DNA of 64,000 nucleotides from Citrobacter telavivensis (GCA_009363175.1 CP045205.1:3224001-3288000); one strand, 5' to 3'; shown: positions 8,522 through 17,311, numbered from the stretch's first letter. Made by a program: numbers and translations. The notes: a model not told the origin generated them from the letters alone.

Positions 8522-9709
8522 ATGAACAAGACTTTGAGACGATCCACCCTCGCTTTACTCGCCTCCTCACTGTTGTTGACGATCGGTCGCGGCGCAACGC
8601 TGCCCTTCATGACCATTTATCTGAATCGCCAGTACGACCTGGGCGTGGATCTGATCGGCTATGCCATGACCATCGCGCTGACCATCGGCGTGGTCTTTAG
8701 CCTCGGTTTTGGCATTCTGGCGGATAAGTTCGACAAGAAGCGCTACATGCTGCTGGCAATTTCCGCCTTTGCCTTTGGCTTTATCGCCATTCCACTGGTG
8801 CATAACGTGGTGCTGGTGGTACTGCTCTTTGCCCTGATTAATTGCGCATACTCGGTGTTCGCCACCGTGCTGAAAGCATGGTTTGCCGACCATCTCTCAC
8901 CCGGCGCGAAGGCGAAAATCTTCTCACTGAACTATACGGTGCTGAATATCGGCTGGACGGTGGGCCCACCGCTGGGCACGCTGCTGGTGATGCAGAGCAT
9001 CAACTTGCCCTTCTGGCTCGCGGCAATCTGCTCCGCCTTTCCGCTGGTGTTTATCCAACTGCTGGTCAAGCGCTCTGTCGCCGCCGTCGACGGCGAAAAC
9101 AGCGTCGCCTGGTCGCCTTCCGTGCTGCTGCATGATAAAGCGCTGTTCTGGTTTACGCTGTCAGCGTTTCTGGCCTCGTTTGTGAGCGGCGCGTTTGCAT
9201 CCTGCCTCTCCCAGTACGTTATGGTCGTTGCCGACGGCAACTTCGCGGAGAAAGTGGTGGCAGTGGTGTTACCCGTTAACGCCGCGGTGGTCGTCAGCTT
9301 GCAGTACGCACTGGGACGCAGACTGACGCCGGGAAACATTCGCCCTCTGATGGCCTTTGGCACGGTCTGTTTTGTCATTGGCCTCGGCGGGTTCATGATC
9401 TCCGGCAACAGCCTGCTGTTATGGGGTGTATCCGCCGCGATCTTTACCCTTGGCGAAGTGATCTACGCGCCAGGTGAGTACATGCTGATCGACAACATCG
9501 CCCCTTCGGGCATGAAGGCCAGCTATTTCTCCGCGCAGTCGCTGGGCTGGTTGGGGGCGGCGGTTAACCCGCTGGCCAGCGGCGTTATTCTGACCTCTTT
9601 CCCCGCGTGGACGCTGTTCGTCGTCCTGATGATAGCGATTATTGCCGCGTGGGCGCTGATGCTTAAAGGCATGCGCGCCAGGCCCTGGGGCCAGGCGGCG
9701 CTGTGCTGA
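8522..9709 (+). CDS. ydeE: MFS exporter YdeE
   Basis: Major facilitator with 12 helices, 395 aa, matching E. coli YdeE, which is implicated in dipeptide export. The motif A-like loop GILADKFDKKR between helices 2 and 3 is present. The start is weak (GGGCAGATAA ATG). In K-12, ydeE is followed by mgtS; here the urt and MetE-like blocks (about 8.5 kb) lie between. Confidence 0.92.
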   Translation: MNKTLRRSTLALLASSLLLTIGRGATLPFMTIYLNRQYDLGVDLIGYAMTIALTIGVVFSLGFGILADKFDKKRYMLLAISAFAFGFIAIPLVHNVVLVVLLFALINCAYSVFATVLKAWFADHLSPGAKAKIFSLNYTVLNIGWTVGPPLGTLLVMQSINLPFWLAAICSAFPLVFIQLLVKRSVAAVDGENSVAWSPSVLLHDKALFWFTLSAFLASFVSGAFASCLSQYVMVVADGNFAEKVVAVVLPVNAAVVVSLQYALGRRLTPGNIRPLMAFGTVCFVIGLGGFMISGNSLLLWGVSAAIFTLGEVIYAPGEYMLIDNIAPSGMKASYFSAQSLGWLGAAVNPLASGVILTSFPAWTLFVVLMIAIIAAWALMLKGMRARPWGQAALC

Positions 9710-9716
9710 TCCGATG

Positions 9717-9740
9717 TCGTGCAGGCGCAGGCCTGCACGA
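9717..9740. terminator. Bidirectional hairpin between ydeE and urtE
   Basis: TCGTGCAGG-CGCAGG-CCTGCACGA, a perfect 9-bp stem in the 34-bp gap between convergent genes. There is no clear T tract on either side, so efficiency is uncertain. Confidence 0.55.
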
Positions 9741-9743
9741 TTG

Positions 9744-10442
9744 TCAGATAGCCACTAATCCGCGTACCCCTTCTGATGCCATATTTTCGCCACGCCCGCG
9801 TTGAATAATGCTGCCGCGCGACATCAGCAAATAGTTGTCTGCCAGTTCTGCCGCGAAGTCGTAGAACTGCTCAACCAGCAAAATCGCCATGTCGCCGCGA
9901 CGGGCAAGTTGGGCGATCACCTGACCTATCTCCTTGATAACAGAAGGCTGAATGCCCTCCGTCGGCTCATCGAGAATCAACAATTGCGGACGACTCGCCA
10001 GCGCACGACCAATCGCCAGCTGCTGCTGTTGACCGCCCGAGAGATCGCCGCCGCGTCGCTGTTTCATCTCTTTCAGTACCGGGAACAGCGTGTAGATCTC
10101 TTCCGGTACCGTTTTGGCTTCACGCGACGAAAAACGCGATAACCCCAACAGCAGGTTTTCTTCGACCGTGAGTCGCGGGAATATTTCGCGGCCCTGTGGC
10201 ACATACGCGATACCCGCCTGTACCCGCTGGTGCGGCTTACGATGGGTGATATTCTTCTCCTGCCAGGTCACCGTTCCGCTACGTGCCGGGATCAACCCCA
10301 TCAGACACTTCAGCAAGGTGGTTTTACCCACGCCGTTGCGCCCCAGCAGGCAGGTCACTTCACCAGGCCTGGCGTCAAAGGTGACGCCGCGCAGAATATG
10401 GCTGCCACCGTAGTATTGATTCAGTTCATTCACCTGTAGCAT
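9744..10442 (-). CDS. urtE: Urea-type ABC transporter ATPase UrtE
   Basis: ABC ATPase of the LivF branch, 232 aa, and last gene of the urt operon. It has Walker A GRNGVGKTT, signature LSGGQQQQLAIGRAL and Walker B LLILDEPTEG. UrtE pairs with UrtD to power uptake through UrtB/UrtC. I start at the ATG at 10442 (MLQVNELNQYYGG): AAGGAG lies 8 nt upstream, whereas an in-frame GTG at 10451 overlaps that box. Only 12 bp separate it from urtD. Assignment as urea-specific rather than branched-chain amino acid or short amide rests on the full UrtABCDE set. Confidence 0.9.
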   Translation of the reverse strand: MLQVNELNQYYGGSHILRGVTFDARPGEVTCLLGRNGVGKTTLLKCLMGLIPARSGTVTWQEKNITHRKPHQRVQAGIAYVPQGREIFPRLTVEENLLLGLSRFSSREAKTVPEEIYTLFPVLKEMKQRRGGDLSGGQQQQLAIGRALASRPQLLILDEPTEGIQPSVIKEIGQVIAQLARRGDMAILLVEQFYDFAAELADNYLLMSRGSIIQRGRGENMASEGVRGLVAI

Positions 10443-10454
10443 CTTCTGCACTCC

Positions 10455-11252
10455 TTAGCGCCCAAGATAGACATCAATCACCTGCTCATTGGCCTGAACG
10501 TCGCGCAGACTGCCCTGCGCCAGCACCCGTCCCTGATGGAGCACCGTGACGTGGTCGGCAATGGTTTCCACAAACCCCATATCATGTTCCACCACCATCA
10601 GCGAATGCTTACCCGCCAGCGTGCGAAACAGCTCTGCGGTGTATTCTGTCTCTGCATCCGTCATTCCGGCGGCGGGTTCGTCGAGCAGCAGCAGATGCGG
10701 CTCCTGCACCAACAGCATGCCGATCTCGAGAAACTGCTTCTGACCATGAGACAACATTCCGGCGCGACGCCCTCTTTCTGTCCGCAGGCGCAGCAGACCC
10801 AGCATCTCATCGATGCGATCGTGCTGTTCGCTGTTTAGCCTGGCGCGCAGTGACGCCCACACCGATTTGTCGTTTTTCATCGCCAGTTCGAGGTTTTCCT
10901 CCACCGTCAGCGCTTCGAACACCGTCGGCTTTTGAAACTTACGGCCAATTCCCTGGCGGGCAATGGCGATCGGATCCAGCGTGGTCAGATCGGTTGACTG
11001 GTCATACAACGCCTTGCCGCTTTGCGGACGCGTCTTCCCGGTAATCACATCCATCAGCGTGGTTTTCCCCGCGCCGTTAGGGCCAATGATGCAGCGCAGT
11101 TCGCCGACGCCAATATTCAACGTGAGATCGGTTAACGCTTTAAAGCCATCAAAGCTGACGTTGATGTTTTCCAGTTGCAGCACCGGGTCCGTCTGCTGGC
11201 GATAGCGATCGCCGGGAACCTGGCGGGTAAAAAGGCCTTCATCTGGCTGCAT
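10455..11252 (-). CDS. urtD: Urea-type ABC transporter ATPase UrtD
   Basis: ABC ATPase of the LivG branch, 265 aa. It has Walker A GPNGAGKTTLMD, signature LSHGQKQFLEIG and Walker B LLLLDEPAAGMTD, and a UrtD-like N-terminal extension before the ABC core. Its ATG shares one base with the urtC stop (TAATG), so the two are translationally coupled. Confidence 0.91.
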   Translation of the reverse strand: MQPDEGLFTRQVPGDRYRQQTDPVLQLENINVSFDGFKALTDLTLNIGVGELRCIIGPNGAGKTTLMDVITGKTRPQSGKALYDQSTDLTTLDPIAIARQGIGRKFQKPTVFEALTVEENLELAMKNDKSVWASLRARLNSEQHDRIDEMLGLLRLRTERGRRAGMLSHGQKQFLEIGMLLVQEPHLLLLDEPAAGMTDAETEYTAELFRTLAGKHSLMVVEHDMGFVETIADHVTVLHQGRVLAQGSLRDVQANEQVIDVYLGR

Positions 11253-12325
11253 TATTTTTCTCCTTTGCGGAACAGGCCTATCACGCCGCGCGGTAGAAAA
11301 AGCGTGACGCCGATAAAGATAAGCCCCAGAAACAGCTGCCAGTATTCCGGCATGATAACGGTGAAGAGGCTTTTAGCGCCGTTCACCGTCACCGCGCCGA
11401 TGACCGGGCCAATCAGCGAACCGCGCCCGCCGAGCGCCACCCAGATGGCGGCTTCGATAGAGTTGGTGGGTGACATTTCGCTGGGGTTAATAATTCCGAC
11501 CTGTGGCACATACAGCGCCCCCGCCAGTCCGCACAGCACGGCGGAGAGCGTCCAGACCAGCAGCTTGAAGCCTTTCGGATCATAGCCGCAAAACATCAGC
11601 CGGTTTTCCGCGTCGCGCACGGCGGTGAGGATCCGGCCAAATTTACTGCGCGCCAGCGCAAATCCCAGCCACAGTGCCAGCATCAGCAGTAATAGCGTCG
11701 CCAGAAACAGCCCAATGCGGGTAGTCGTCGCGGTGATCGGCATTCCGAGGAGAGTGGTAAATCCGGTAAAGCCATTGTTGCCGCCAAAGCCGGTTTCATT
11801 ACGAAAGAACAGCAGCATACCGGCGAAGGTCAGCGCCTGCGTCATGATCGAAAAGTAGACGCCCTTAATTTTCGAGCGGAAGGCAAAATAGCCAAAGATG
11901 AGCGCCAGCCCCCCCGGAACCAGCACCACCAGCGCCATTGCCCACGCAAAATGCTGGGTTCCCCACCAGAACCACGGCAATTCACTCCACGAAAGAAAGG
12001 ACATAAACGCCGGCAACCCTTCGCCGGAGGCCTGGCGCATCAGATACATCCCCATCGCATAGCCGCCAAGCGCGAAGAAAAGCCCGTGTCCCAGCGACAG
12101 CATTCCGGCATAGCCCCAGACGAGATCCAGCGCCACAGCAACGACCGCATAGCAAAGAATTTTCCCGGCAAGCTGAAGCGTCCACACAGAAATGGCCAGC
12201 GGATGATCGGCGGGCAGCAAGGTGAGAAACGGCAGGATCACCAGCGTCAGCAGGATAATCGCCCCCAATACCCGGCTGACACGCGGCGCTTTACGCGCCA
12301 GTGTTAAGGTCATTGGCATCGTCAT
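11252..12325 (-). CDS. urtC: Urea-type ABC transporter permease UrtC
   Basis: LivM-type inner-membrane permease, 357 aa, with 8-10 hydrophobic segments. The segments GYAGMLSLGHGLFFALGGYAMGMYLMR and GRGSLIGPVIGA fit the UrtC branch, and the protein has the long first loop usual for UrtC. It overlaps the end of urtB by 4 bp (ATGA), which implies coupled translation. Confidence 0.91.
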   Translation of the reverse strand: MTMPMTLTLARKAPRVSRVLGAIILLTLVILPFLTLLPADHPLAISVWTLQLAGKILCYAVVAVALDLVWGYAGMLSLGHGLFFALGGYAMGMYLMRQASGEGLPAFMSFLSWSELPWFWWGTQHFAWAMALVVLVPGGLALIFGYFAFRSKIKGVYFSIMTQALTFAGMLLFFRNETGFGGNNGFTGFTTLLGMPITATTTRIGLFLATLLLLMLALWLGFALARSKFGRILTAVRDAENRLMFCGYDPKGFKLLVWTLSAVLCGLAGALYVPQVGIINPSEMSPTNSIEAAIWVALGGRGSLIGPVIGAVTVNGAKSLFTVIMPEYWQLFLGLIFIGVTLFLPRGVIGLFRKGEK

Positions 12326-13899
12326 GATTCGGTAACCCTCCCTTTCAGGGCAAACAGTCCCTGGGGTCGTTTCTGAATAAACAAAATGATCAACACCAGG
12401 ATCACTATCTTCCCGAGAACCGCCCCCATCTGCGGCTCAAGAATTTTGTTGAACACGCCCAGACCAAACGCCGCCGCCACGCTGCCGGCAAGTTGACCCA
12501 CGCCGCCCAGTACCACCACCAGGAAGGAGTCGATGATATAGCCCTGACCCAGTTCCGGGCCGACGTTACCCAGTTGCGACAAGGCGACGCCGCCGAGGCC
12601 CGCAATCCCCGAACCGAGTCCGAAGGCCAGCATGTCCACACGTCCGGTCGGCACGCCACAGCAAGCCGCCATACTGCGGTTCTGGGTGACCGCGCGTACC
12701 CGCATGCCCAGTCGCGTTTTGTTCAGCAGCAGCCAGGTGAAGAACAACACCAGCAGCGTGAAACCCAGTACCACAATGCGATTCCACGGGAGTACCAGAC
12801 CGGCGTAGACCTGCACGCCGCCGGAAAGCCACGCCGGATTCGCCACTTCCAGGTTTTGCGCGCCAAAGGTCATCCGCACGAGCTGAATCAGCATGAGGCT
12901 TATCCCCCACGTCGCCAGCAGCGTTTCCAGCGGACGTCCGTAGAGATGGCGGATCACCCCGCGTTCCAGAATCATTCCCGCGCCTGCGGTAAACAGAAAG
13001 GCGACTGGCAAGGCAACCAGTGGATAAAAGGCCAACCACTGCGGCAGGAACTGCGCCATCGCCTGTTGCACCATCCACGTACAGTACGCCCCGAGCATCA
13101 ACATTTCGCCGTGCGCCATGTTGATAACCCCCAGCAGACCATAGGTGATCGCCAGCCCCAGCGCCGCCAGCAGCAGTACCGATCCCAGCGAGAGCCCCAT
13201 AAACGCCTGTCCAAGCAGATCGCCAATCGCCATCCGCTGCTGAATGCGCGCCAGGCTATCACTGGCCGCCGCACGCACGCTGGCATCCGGTTCATGCGCC
13301 TTGTCAGTAAAAGGCTGCAGGCGCGCCTGCATTTCCGGATCGCTGGATTCCCCCAACAGCGCGATCGCCTCGCGACGAATCTCAGCGGATGGACTGGTCA
13401 GTTGCAGATTAGCCAGCACGCGGGTCAGACGAGTTTTCACTTCCGCATCCGTTTCCTGTGCCAGGCGCTGTTGGATAAAAGGCAGCATGGCTGGCTGTGC
13501 GTCGCGCTGAAGCGTACGGGTTGCTGCCAGCCTTTGTGTGACACTGTCACTAATAAGCTGATGTGTCGCCAGCGCGCCAGCGACAAGAATACGTAGTCGG
13601 TTGGTCAGGCGCAGCGGTTTTAGCGCGCCCGTTGGACTGCTGGCACTCCCCAGGGCGACGACCTGCGATCCCTCTCGGGTAAAAGCCTGTTTTGTGCCGT
13701 CGGTGAGCACCGCCTCCCGGCTCAGTGCCGTCAGCAGCGGCAAACGTTGTGTTTCAGGTGCCGCTGCCCACTGTTCGAGCAGTTGCGCCTGCTCGCTGCG
13801 ACTGGCGGCAACGAACACATCGGCATCGCTGGCCTGAACGAACCATGGCAGAAGCCCGAACGCCAGCAGCAAGCCGCGAATAAAGCCCATGGCTTTCAT
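12322..13899 (-). CDS. urtB: Urea-type ABC transporter permease UrtB
   Basis: LivH-type permease of 525 aa. A signal peptide (residues 1-23, ending WFVQA) leads into a roughly 200-residue helical, HEAT-like periplasmic part (TRLTRVLANLQL, EIRREAIALLGES). The permease core follows (GLAITYGLLGVINMAHGEML and IDSFLVVVLGGVG). This two-part build is the usual long form of UrtB in proteobacteria. I start at 13899: GGAG lies 8 nt upstream and the signal peptide begins there. A 184-bp gap with a REP pair separates it from urtA. Confidence 0.91.
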   Translation of the reverse strand: MKAMGFIRGLLLAFGLLPWFVQASDADVFVAASRSEQAQLLEQWAAAPETQRLPLLTALSREAVLTDGTKQAFTREGSQVVALGSASSPTGALKPLRLTNRLRILVAGALATHQLISDSVTQRLAATRTLQRDAQPAMLPFIQQRLAQETDAEVKTRLTRVLANLQLTSPSAEIRREAIALLGESSDPEMQARLQPFTDKAHEPDASVRAAASDSLARIQQRMAIGDLLGQAFMGLSLGSVLLLAALGLAITYGLLGVINMAHGEMLMLGAYCTWMVQQAMAQFLPQWLAFYPLVALPVAFLFTAGAGMILERGVIRHLYGRPLETLLATWGISLMLIQLVRMTFGAQNLEVANPAWLSGGVQVYAGLVLPWNRIVVLGFTLLVLFFTWLLLNKTRLGMRVRAVTQNRSMAACCGVPTGRVDMLAFGLGSGIAGLGGVALSQLGNVGPELGQGYIIDSFLVVVLGGVGQLAGSVAAAFGLGVFNKILEPQMGAVLGKIVILVLIILFIQKRPQGLFALKGRVTES

Positions 13900-13966
13900 G
13901 TCGTGATCTCCAGAAGTCACCCTCCGCTGGAGGGATAAGAACGTTGACAAACCTTGCGACGCGTTC

Positions 13967-14049
13967 GCCGGATGACGGCTTACGCCTTATCCGGCCTACA
14001 TCTGCTTCCCCCTGCTCTGTCCAGGCCCGATAAGCTTGCGCCATCGGGC
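13967..14049. repeat. BIME (two inverted REP units) inside the urt operon
   Basis: The first REP unit (13967-13999) starts GCCGGATGACGGC and ends with GCCTTATCCGGCCTAC. The second (14025-14049) runs GCCCGATAAGC to GCCATCGGGC in the opposite orientation. Such pairs are typical extragenic enterobacterial elements. In mRNA this one would form stable stems between urtA and urtB, a place where REP elements often protect the upstream message and lower downstream expression. Confidence 0.85.
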
Positions 14050-14083
14050 ATCACGCCGTCTGCGCCCGCAGGAGGGCTTAACG

Positions 14084-15355
14084 TTAGTTGCTGGCTGTTT
14101 TCACCGGTTGTTCAGATTTTTTGTCATTACCGGCAATGAACGGGCTCCACGGTTGGGCTCGAACCGGCTCTTCGGTCTGCCACACGACGTTGAACTGACC
14201 GTTGCCTTCAATCTCGCCAATCATCACCGGCTTATGCAGATGATGGTTGGTGGCATCCATCGTCAGGGTAAAGCCAGACGGAGCCTTGAAGGACTGTCCG
14301 GCCATCGCCGCACGGACTTTATCCACATCCGTCGTCCCGGCTTTTTCAACGGCCTGCGCCCACATATGCAGGCCAACGTATGTCGCCTCCATCGGGTCGT
14401 TAGTCACAACGGTGTCGGCATTTGGCAGCTTATGGGCTTTGGCGTATGCGCGATAATCGGCGACAAATTTTTGATTAGTGGCGTTATCAACCGATTCGAA
14501 GTAGTTCCAGGCGGCAAGGTTACCCACCAGCGGTTTGGTATCAATCCCACGCAGTTCCTCTTCTCCCACGGAAAACGCGACCACCGGAACGTCGGTGGCT
14601 TTCAGCCCCTGGTTTGCCAGCTCTTTATAAAACGGGACGTTAGAATCGCCATTGATGGTCGACACCACGGCCGTTTTACCCCCGGCGGAGAACTTTTTGA
14701 TGTTGGCGACAATGGTCTGATAATCACTGTGACCAAACGGCGTGTAGACTTCTTCAATATCTTTATCGGCAATCCCTTTTGAATGCAGGAACGCACGCAA
14801 AATTTTGTTGGTCGTACGCGGATAAACGTAATCGGTGCCCAGCAGGAAGAAGCGTTTGGCGTTTCCACCGTCCTCACTCAGCAGGTACTCAACCGCCGGG
14901 ATCGCCTGCTGGTTGGGTGCCGCGCCGGTGTAGAAGACGTTCGGCGACATCTCTTCCCCCTCGTACTGGACGGGGTAGAACAACAGGCCGTTCAGCTCTT
15001 CAAAAACCGGCAACACCGACTTACGCGACACGGAGGTCCAGCAGCCAAACACCACCGCCACCTTATCCTGGCTCAGCAACTGTCGTGCTTTCTCGGCAAA
15101 CAGCGGCCAGTTTGAAGCCGGGTCGACCACCACCGGTTCCAGCTTCTTGCCTAATACGCCCCCTTTGGCGTTGATCTCATCAATCGTCATCAGAGCCACA
15201 TCTTTCAGCGGCGTTTCGGAGATAGCCATCGTGCCGGAAAGTGAGTGCATAATGCCCACTTTGATGGTATCGGCGGCCTGAACGCTAAAACTGAAGCCCA
15301 TGGCGGCAACCGAGGCCGAGAGGGCAAACGCTTTGAGTAAGGTACGACGCTGCAT
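14084..15355 (-). CDS. urtA: Urea-type ABC transporter substrate-binding protein UrtA
   Basis: Periplasmic binding protein, 423 aa, and first gene of urtABCDE. The N-terminus QRRTLLKAFALSAS carries a twin-arginine-like motif with a signal peptide ending near SVQAAD. The mature part begins TIKVGIMHSLSGTMAISE and continues through the FGCWTSVSRKSVLPV and NGLLFYPVQYEG segments typical of UrtA/amide-binding proteins. AGGAGT precedes the ATG at 15355; longer upstream starts have no box. No urease genes occur in the window, so the imported urea or short amide must be used elsewhere. Confidence 0.92.
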   Translation of the reverse strand: MQRRTLLKAFALSASVAAMGFSFSVQAADTIKVGIMHSLSGTMAISETPLKDVALMTIDEINAKGGVLGKKLEPVVVDPASNWPLFAEKARQLLSQDKVAVVFGCWTSVSRKSVLPVFEELNGLLFYPVQYEGEEMSPNVFYTGAAPNQQAIPAVEYLLSEDGGNAKRFFLLGTDYVYPRTTNKILRAFLHSKGIADKDIEEVYTPFGHSDYQTIVANIKKFSAGGKTAVVSTINGDSNVPFYKELANQGLKATDVPVVAFSVGEEELRGIDTKPLVGNLAAWNYFESVDNATNQKFVADYRAYAKAHKLPNADTVVTNDPMEATYVGLHMWAQAVEKAGTTDVDKVRAAMAGQSFKAPSGFTLTMDATNHHLHKPVMIGEIEGNGQFNVVWQTEEPVRAQPWSPFIAGNDKKSEQPVKTASN

Positions 15356-15441
15356 AATTTCACTCCTGAAAATAAAAATGCTGTGAGTTCTGGTGCGACC
15401 CGACAAACAACACGGCGCAAAAATTTGTTCAGGAGGAATAA

Positions 15442-15457
15442 GGCAAAAAGGATGCCA
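15442..15457 (-). promoter_or_regulatory. Sigma-54-type promoter for urtABCDE
   Basis: On the minus strand TGGCATCCTTTTTGCC has the GG and GC elements separated by exactly 10 bp, as in the TGGCAC-N5-TTGCA consensus. The predicted start is near 15431, about 76 nt before urtA. This predicts nitrogen (NtrC/RpoN) control. A GCAC/TTGC dyad at about 15551-15573 could be a degenerate NtrC site, but its spacing is not standard. Confidence 0.7.
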
Positions 15458-15581
15458 GAACGGGGATGAAGAGGAAAAAGTGTTAAAACGCACGACCAGA
15501 CGGGCTTAGCGTGGAGGATGCTCCATCATGAACCCGCGCTGCATTATTAGTGTGCAACGCGGTGTGCATTATTGAGGCAAC

Positions 15582-16685
15582 TTACCAGACCTGTTGGGCT
15601 ATTTCGGTGATAAGTTTAATTTTGTTCCACTGCTGGGCTTCCGTGAGGCTGTTCCCCTCTTCCGTCGAAGCAAAACCGCACTGCGGGCTGAGACAAATTT
15701 GCGCTTTGTCGACATAGTGTGCCGCTTCCTGCAGGCGCGCTTTTACTCCCTCCGGGTTTTCCAGTTCACCATTTTTGGTGGTCACCAGTCCCAGCACCAC
15801 CTGCTGGTGGCCAGGGCGGATAAAGCGCAGCGGCGCAAAGTCGCCGGAGCGATCGTTGTCGTATTCCAGGAAAAAGGCATCGACGTTGACGCTGCCGAAC
15901 AGGATCTCCGCAACCGGTTCATAGCCGCCTTCGGAGATCCAGGTTGAGCGGAAGTTACCGCGGCAGACGTGCAGGCCCACCGTCAGATCGGCCGGTTTAT
16001 CCGCCAGCGCCCGGTTGATAACATCGGCATAAATCCGCGCCAGTTCGTCAGGGCAGTCCCCACGCTCGCGAATTTGCTGACGCTGGGCATCAGAGCAGAG
16101 ATACGCCCATACCGTGTCATCCAGTTGCAGATAGCGACAGCCTGCGGCGTAGAAAGCGTGGATAGCATCGCGCCAGGTCGTCGCCAGATCGTCAAAATAG
16201 GCCTCAAGATCCGGATACACTGAGGCATCGATATCCTTACGCCCGCCGCGAAAGTGCAGCACGCTGGGGCTGGGAATGGTCATCTTCGGTTGCGCGTTAC
16301 CGCTGATGCTCTTCAGATAGCGGAAATCCTCCAGCATCGGATGATCGCCGAAAGCCAGTTTTCCGGTAACCCGCACACCGTGCGCTTTGGTCTGCACACC
16401 ATTAAACTGAATGCCCTGCTGTGAGTCATAACGCTCCACCCCTTGCAGACCGTCGAAGAAATCAAAATGCCACCAGGCGCGGCGGAACTCACCGTCCGTG
16501 ACAACGTGCAAACCGCAGGCGCACTGCTGTTCGACCACCCGGCGAATCGCGTCGTCTTCGACGGCGCGTAACTGCAGTGCGGTTAACTCACCGCGCGAAA
16601 ACTGTTGGCGGGCAACTTTGATGTCGTCGGGACGTAAAAAGCTGCCAACGACTTCTGCGCGAAATGGGGCCTGTTGTCTTTGCAT
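15582..16685 (-). CDS. MetE-family cobalamin-independent methyltransferase (YxjG-like)
   Basis: Short MetE-like protein of 367 aa carrying only the C-terminal catalytic barrel of methionine synthase. Likely zinc ligands are H239 and C241 (LHVCRGN), E274 (FFLEYD) and C336 (SPQCGF), in the usual order H-x-C...E...C. It probably methylates homocysteine, but the methyl donor of these short forms is not settled by sequence. AAGGAG is 5 nt from the ATG at 16685. A tandem MetJ operator lies just upstream, which supports a methionine role. It lies downstream of the rhodanese gene on the same strand but seems to have its own promoter. Confidence 0.85.
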   Translation of the reverse strand: MQRQQAPFRAEVVGSFLRPDDIKVARQQFSRGELTALQLRAVEDDAIRRVVEQQCACGLHVVTDGEFRRAWWHFDFFDGLQGVERYDSQQGIQFNGVQTKAHGVRVTGKLAFGDHPMLEDFRYLKSISGNAQPKMTIPSPSVLHFRGGRKDIDASVYPDLEAYFDDLATTWRDAIHAFYAAGCRYLQLDDTVWAYLCSDAQRQQIRERGDCPDELARIYADVINRALADKPADLTVGLHVCRGNFRSTWISEGGYEPVAEILFGSVNVDAFFLEYDNDRSGDFAPLRFIRPGHQQVVLGLVTTKNGELENPEGVKARLQEAAHYVDKAQICLSPQCGFASTEEGNSLTEAQQWNKIKLITEIAQQVW

Positions 16686-16700
16686 GTGATCTCCTTCGTC

Positions 16701-16721
16701 GTCAGGCAAAGGTTGCCTGAC
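16701..16721. other. Perfect hairpin in the leader of the MetE-like gene
   Basis: GTCAGGCAA-AGG-TTGCCTGAC, a 9-bp perfect stem, lies between the predicted promoter and the ribosome-binding site. It has no T tract, and its role is unknown. Confidence 0.5.
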
Positions 16722-16746
16722 GTGATAGTTTCTTATTTAAACATTT

Positions 16747-16770
16747 AGACTTCTGGATGTCCATGCGTCC
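16747..16770. promoter_or_regulatory. MetJ operator, three tandem met boxes
   Basis: AGACTTCT, GGATGTCC and ATGCGTCC lie head to tail. Against the 8-bp met box AGACGTCT they match 7, 5 and 5 of 8. On the minus strand the boxes fall within the 17-bp spacer and -10 of a plausible promoter, TTGGAC (-35) to TCTAAA (-10), so MetJ with S-adenosylmethionine would repress the MetE-like gene. Confidence 0.75.
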
Positions 16771-16836
16771 AAATTGACATGCAAGGGTCGTGCAGGCAAA
16801 CGAGATAAATTCATGGATGATGAAAAAAATTCATCT

Positions 16837-17238
16837 TCATTCTGCGGGACAGGCAAACGCGTAGCCTTCGTCTGCCCATCCGGTGATACCGCCAATCATC
16901 ACCTTCACCGGTATGCCCAGCCTTGCGAGCTTCAGCGCCGCGCGGTCGGCACCGTTACAGTGAGGCCCGGCGCAGTAAACCACAAACAGGGTATCCGCAG
17001 GCCATTGCGCCATCCGTTCGGCGGTCATCATGGCATGCGGCAGATGAATAGCGCCCGGAATATGGCGACGTGCAAATGTCTCCGGCCTTCCCACTACGTG
17101 GAGTAAGACGAAATCCGGCTCCCCGCTATGGATACTTTCATAAACATCGGCGCAATCTGTTTCCAGACTCAAACGAGACAGGAAATGGTTGACCGCAAGG
17201 GCGGATGCGGCGGCCGGAAACTCAGTGACATGACTCAT
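16837..17238 (-). CDS. Rhodanese-domain protein
   Basis: Single-domain rhodanese of 133 aa. The active-site loop C89-AGPH-C94-NGADRA is typical of the small CxGxxCNGA group; C89 is the probable persulfide-forming cysteine. The N-terminal LLHVVGRPETFARRHIPGAIHLPH is the standard CH2A motif of the fold. AGGAG precedes the start by 8 nt. It is divergent from a GlxA-type regulator 73 bp away, which probably controls it. The sulfur substrate is unknown. It is not part of the K-12 gene order here. Confidence 0.85.
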   Translation of the reverse strand: MSHVTEFPAAASALAVNHFLSRLSLETDCADVYESIHSGEPDFVLLHVVGRPETFARRHIPGAIHLPHAMMTAERMAQWPADTLFVVYCAGPHCNGADRAALKLARLGIPVKVMIGGITGWADEGYAFACPAE

Positions 17239-17311
17239 TCTGCTTTCTCCTCAGGGACGATTGTGTTTACAATAATTTAACCATCCCTGACCTCACATAC
17301 CGCCTTCAACT

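Noticed and set aside
12493..13596. Long open frame of 367 codons on the plus strand opposite urtB
   Set aside because: Antisense to the strongly supported urtB permease; composition rich in His, Gln and Arg is typical of the reverse frame of a GC-rich gene, with no start signal.
15551..15573. NtrC binding site upstream of urtA
   Set aside because: GCAC and TTGC arms exist, but the spacing is one base short of the usual dyad, so it is only mentioned with the sigma-54 promoter.
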